The notes below the pieces were generated by a model that did no database searches, was not told the DNA's origin, and saw nothing but the letters and a program-made list of their open reading frames with translations. Both the position numbers and the translations under genes were made by a program. Shown here in pieces: positions 13,947-14,423 of a stretch of 14,423 nt of DNA (position 1 is the first letter of the stretch; the number at the start of each line of letters is the position of its first letter). Source of the stretch: a bacterium (GTDB taxonomy: Bacteria; Bdellovibrionota; FAC87; UBA2466); contig JALHPX010000001.1 in assembly GCA_022842225.1 (NCBI GenBank), positions 6,508-20,930 on the forward strand, written 5' to 3'.

Positions 13947-14423
13947 ATGGCAATGTCCTGCCGTATGTTTCGGGCAATTTTCTCAGTCTTTTTTTTGGTT
14001 TACTTCGCTCCAATCTCATTTTTGGAGCACAGCGCGCTTTCAGACGTACGTACAAAAACGGAAGACGCAGAACTCGACAAGCGTTGGCTCCGAATCGGTT
14101 TCTACACGGGCTCGCTTTGGGGCGGTTACGTTTCCCAAGTTTCTGAAGAATCTTATTTCTTGGCGCCAGGTGGTCGACGCAACCCGAGAGCCGAGCTGGA
14201 AGCGACGATTCAGGCATTTCAAGCTCCTGTGACCAAGGCAAACCTTGATGCAGAGATTATCGAATACAACGCCGATCCCACCTCGGAACAGAAGCAACGC
14301 TCAAAATACGCTCACGCACTGTGTCGATACCCAGCTCGCTTGGAATACGTGCTGAGCATTCGGCCGGAAATAAAATCGAAACTGCCGCAGATCAAATGCG
14401 CCCGGTACGAAAATTTTCTTCGC
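13947..14423 (+). CDS. DUF4105 (Lnb N-terminal periplasmic) family protein, N-terminal part (runs off the right edge)
   Basis: From ATG 13947 the frame stays open for 159 codons to the end of the window. A hydrophobic signal segment (about 7-27, FRAIFSVFFLVYFAP) is followed by RWLRIGFYTGSLWGGYVSQV (about 46-65), SYFLAPGGRRNPRAEL (69-84) and HALCRYPARLEYVL (123-136), with cysteines at 126 and 151. W-L-x-L-hydrophobic, FFL-x-x-G-x-x-x-P-x-x-E-L and CR(F/Y)PAR are the marks of the N-terminal domain that precedes the DUF4105 papain-like domain in periplasmic proteins. The catalytic part, if present, lies outside the window. A stop (TGA, 13944-13946) directly precedes this ATG; ATGs at 13953 and 13965 are alternatives, and no strong ribosome-binding site decides. 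It is divergent from the DUF3015 pair and may be functionally tied to it. Real gene: confident; family by motif memory. Confidence 0.75.
   Translation, partial: MAMSCRMFRAIFSVFFLVYFAPISFLEHSALSDVRTKTEDAELDKRWLRIGFYTGSLWGGYVSQVSEESYFLAPGGRRNPRAELEATIQAFQAPVTKANLDAEIIEYNADPTSEQKQRSKYAHALCRYPARLEYVLSIRPEIKSKLPQIKCARYENFLR

Noticed and set aside
13667..14146. Plus-strand 159-codon open frame
   Set aside because: It runs antisense through the DUF3015 gene and out of frame across the DUF4105-type gene; composition is not protein-like.
13843..14297. Minus-strand open frames opposite the DUF4105-type gene
   Set aside because: Arg/Cys-rich shadows of the plus-strand coding region, which has a signal peptide and family motifs.

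Overview
The window reads as ordinary chromosomal DNA from a Gram-negative bacterium with an outer membrane. The evidence is Sec, Tat and lipoprotein signals, an AsmA-type protein, a likely outer-membrane beta-barrel and a periplasmic DUF4105 (Lnb N-terminal) protein. Base composition looks near 50% GC by eye. Small exported proteins of unknown function, paired DUF3015 genes and a HiPIP together suggest Bdellovibrionota/Oligoflexia, but this is inference with no rRNA or marker gene behind it. I see no insertion sequence, phage gene, CRISPR array, tRNA or rRNA.

Left part (1-3311, all minus strand), in transcription order: a small KOW-like/Smr protein, a FadD-type long-chain acyl-CoA ligase, a Tat-exported high-potential iron-sulfur protein (HiPIP), and the N-terminal 183 residues of an AsmA-like protein that leaves the window at base 1. 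The genes are close and co-directional. HiPIP and AsmA (32 bp apart) are the likeliest co-transcribed pair.

3324-6040 (plus): a LysR-type regulator begins 12 bp from the divergent Smr gene. It is followed by a secreted von Willebrand factor A protein related to the YfbK group and then a hairpin terminator. Three 13-bp dyads, each centred exactly 19 bp from the next, lie between the regulator and the VWA gene and look like a regulator-binding array.

6045-9708: an unknown exported 504-residue protein (minus) faces a two-gene plus-strand unit across a gap with a 21-bp inverted repeat. The unit is a small cysteine-containing lipoprotein followed by a 506-residue exported protein with an internal duplication. 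A strong hairpin at 9674-9708 separates it from the next genes.

9724-12812: a small likely beta-barrel protein (minus), a histidine-rich metal-binding-type protein (minus) with its own terminator, an unknown proline-rich single-pass membrane protein (minus), and, divergent from it, an exported protein with 12 cysteines in a two-fold repeat and a Lys/Ala/Pro/Thr tail (plus). The terminator of the following convergent genes lies inside the last codons of that tail.

12831-14423: two tandem DUF3015 genes (minus) with matching cysteine patterns, divergent from the N-terminal 159 residues of a DUF4105-type protein that runs off the right edge.

Most unexplained content is envelope biology: at least ten of the fifteen genes encode exported or membrane proteins, and six of these have no recognisable function. 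No defence, toxin or mobile system is visible.
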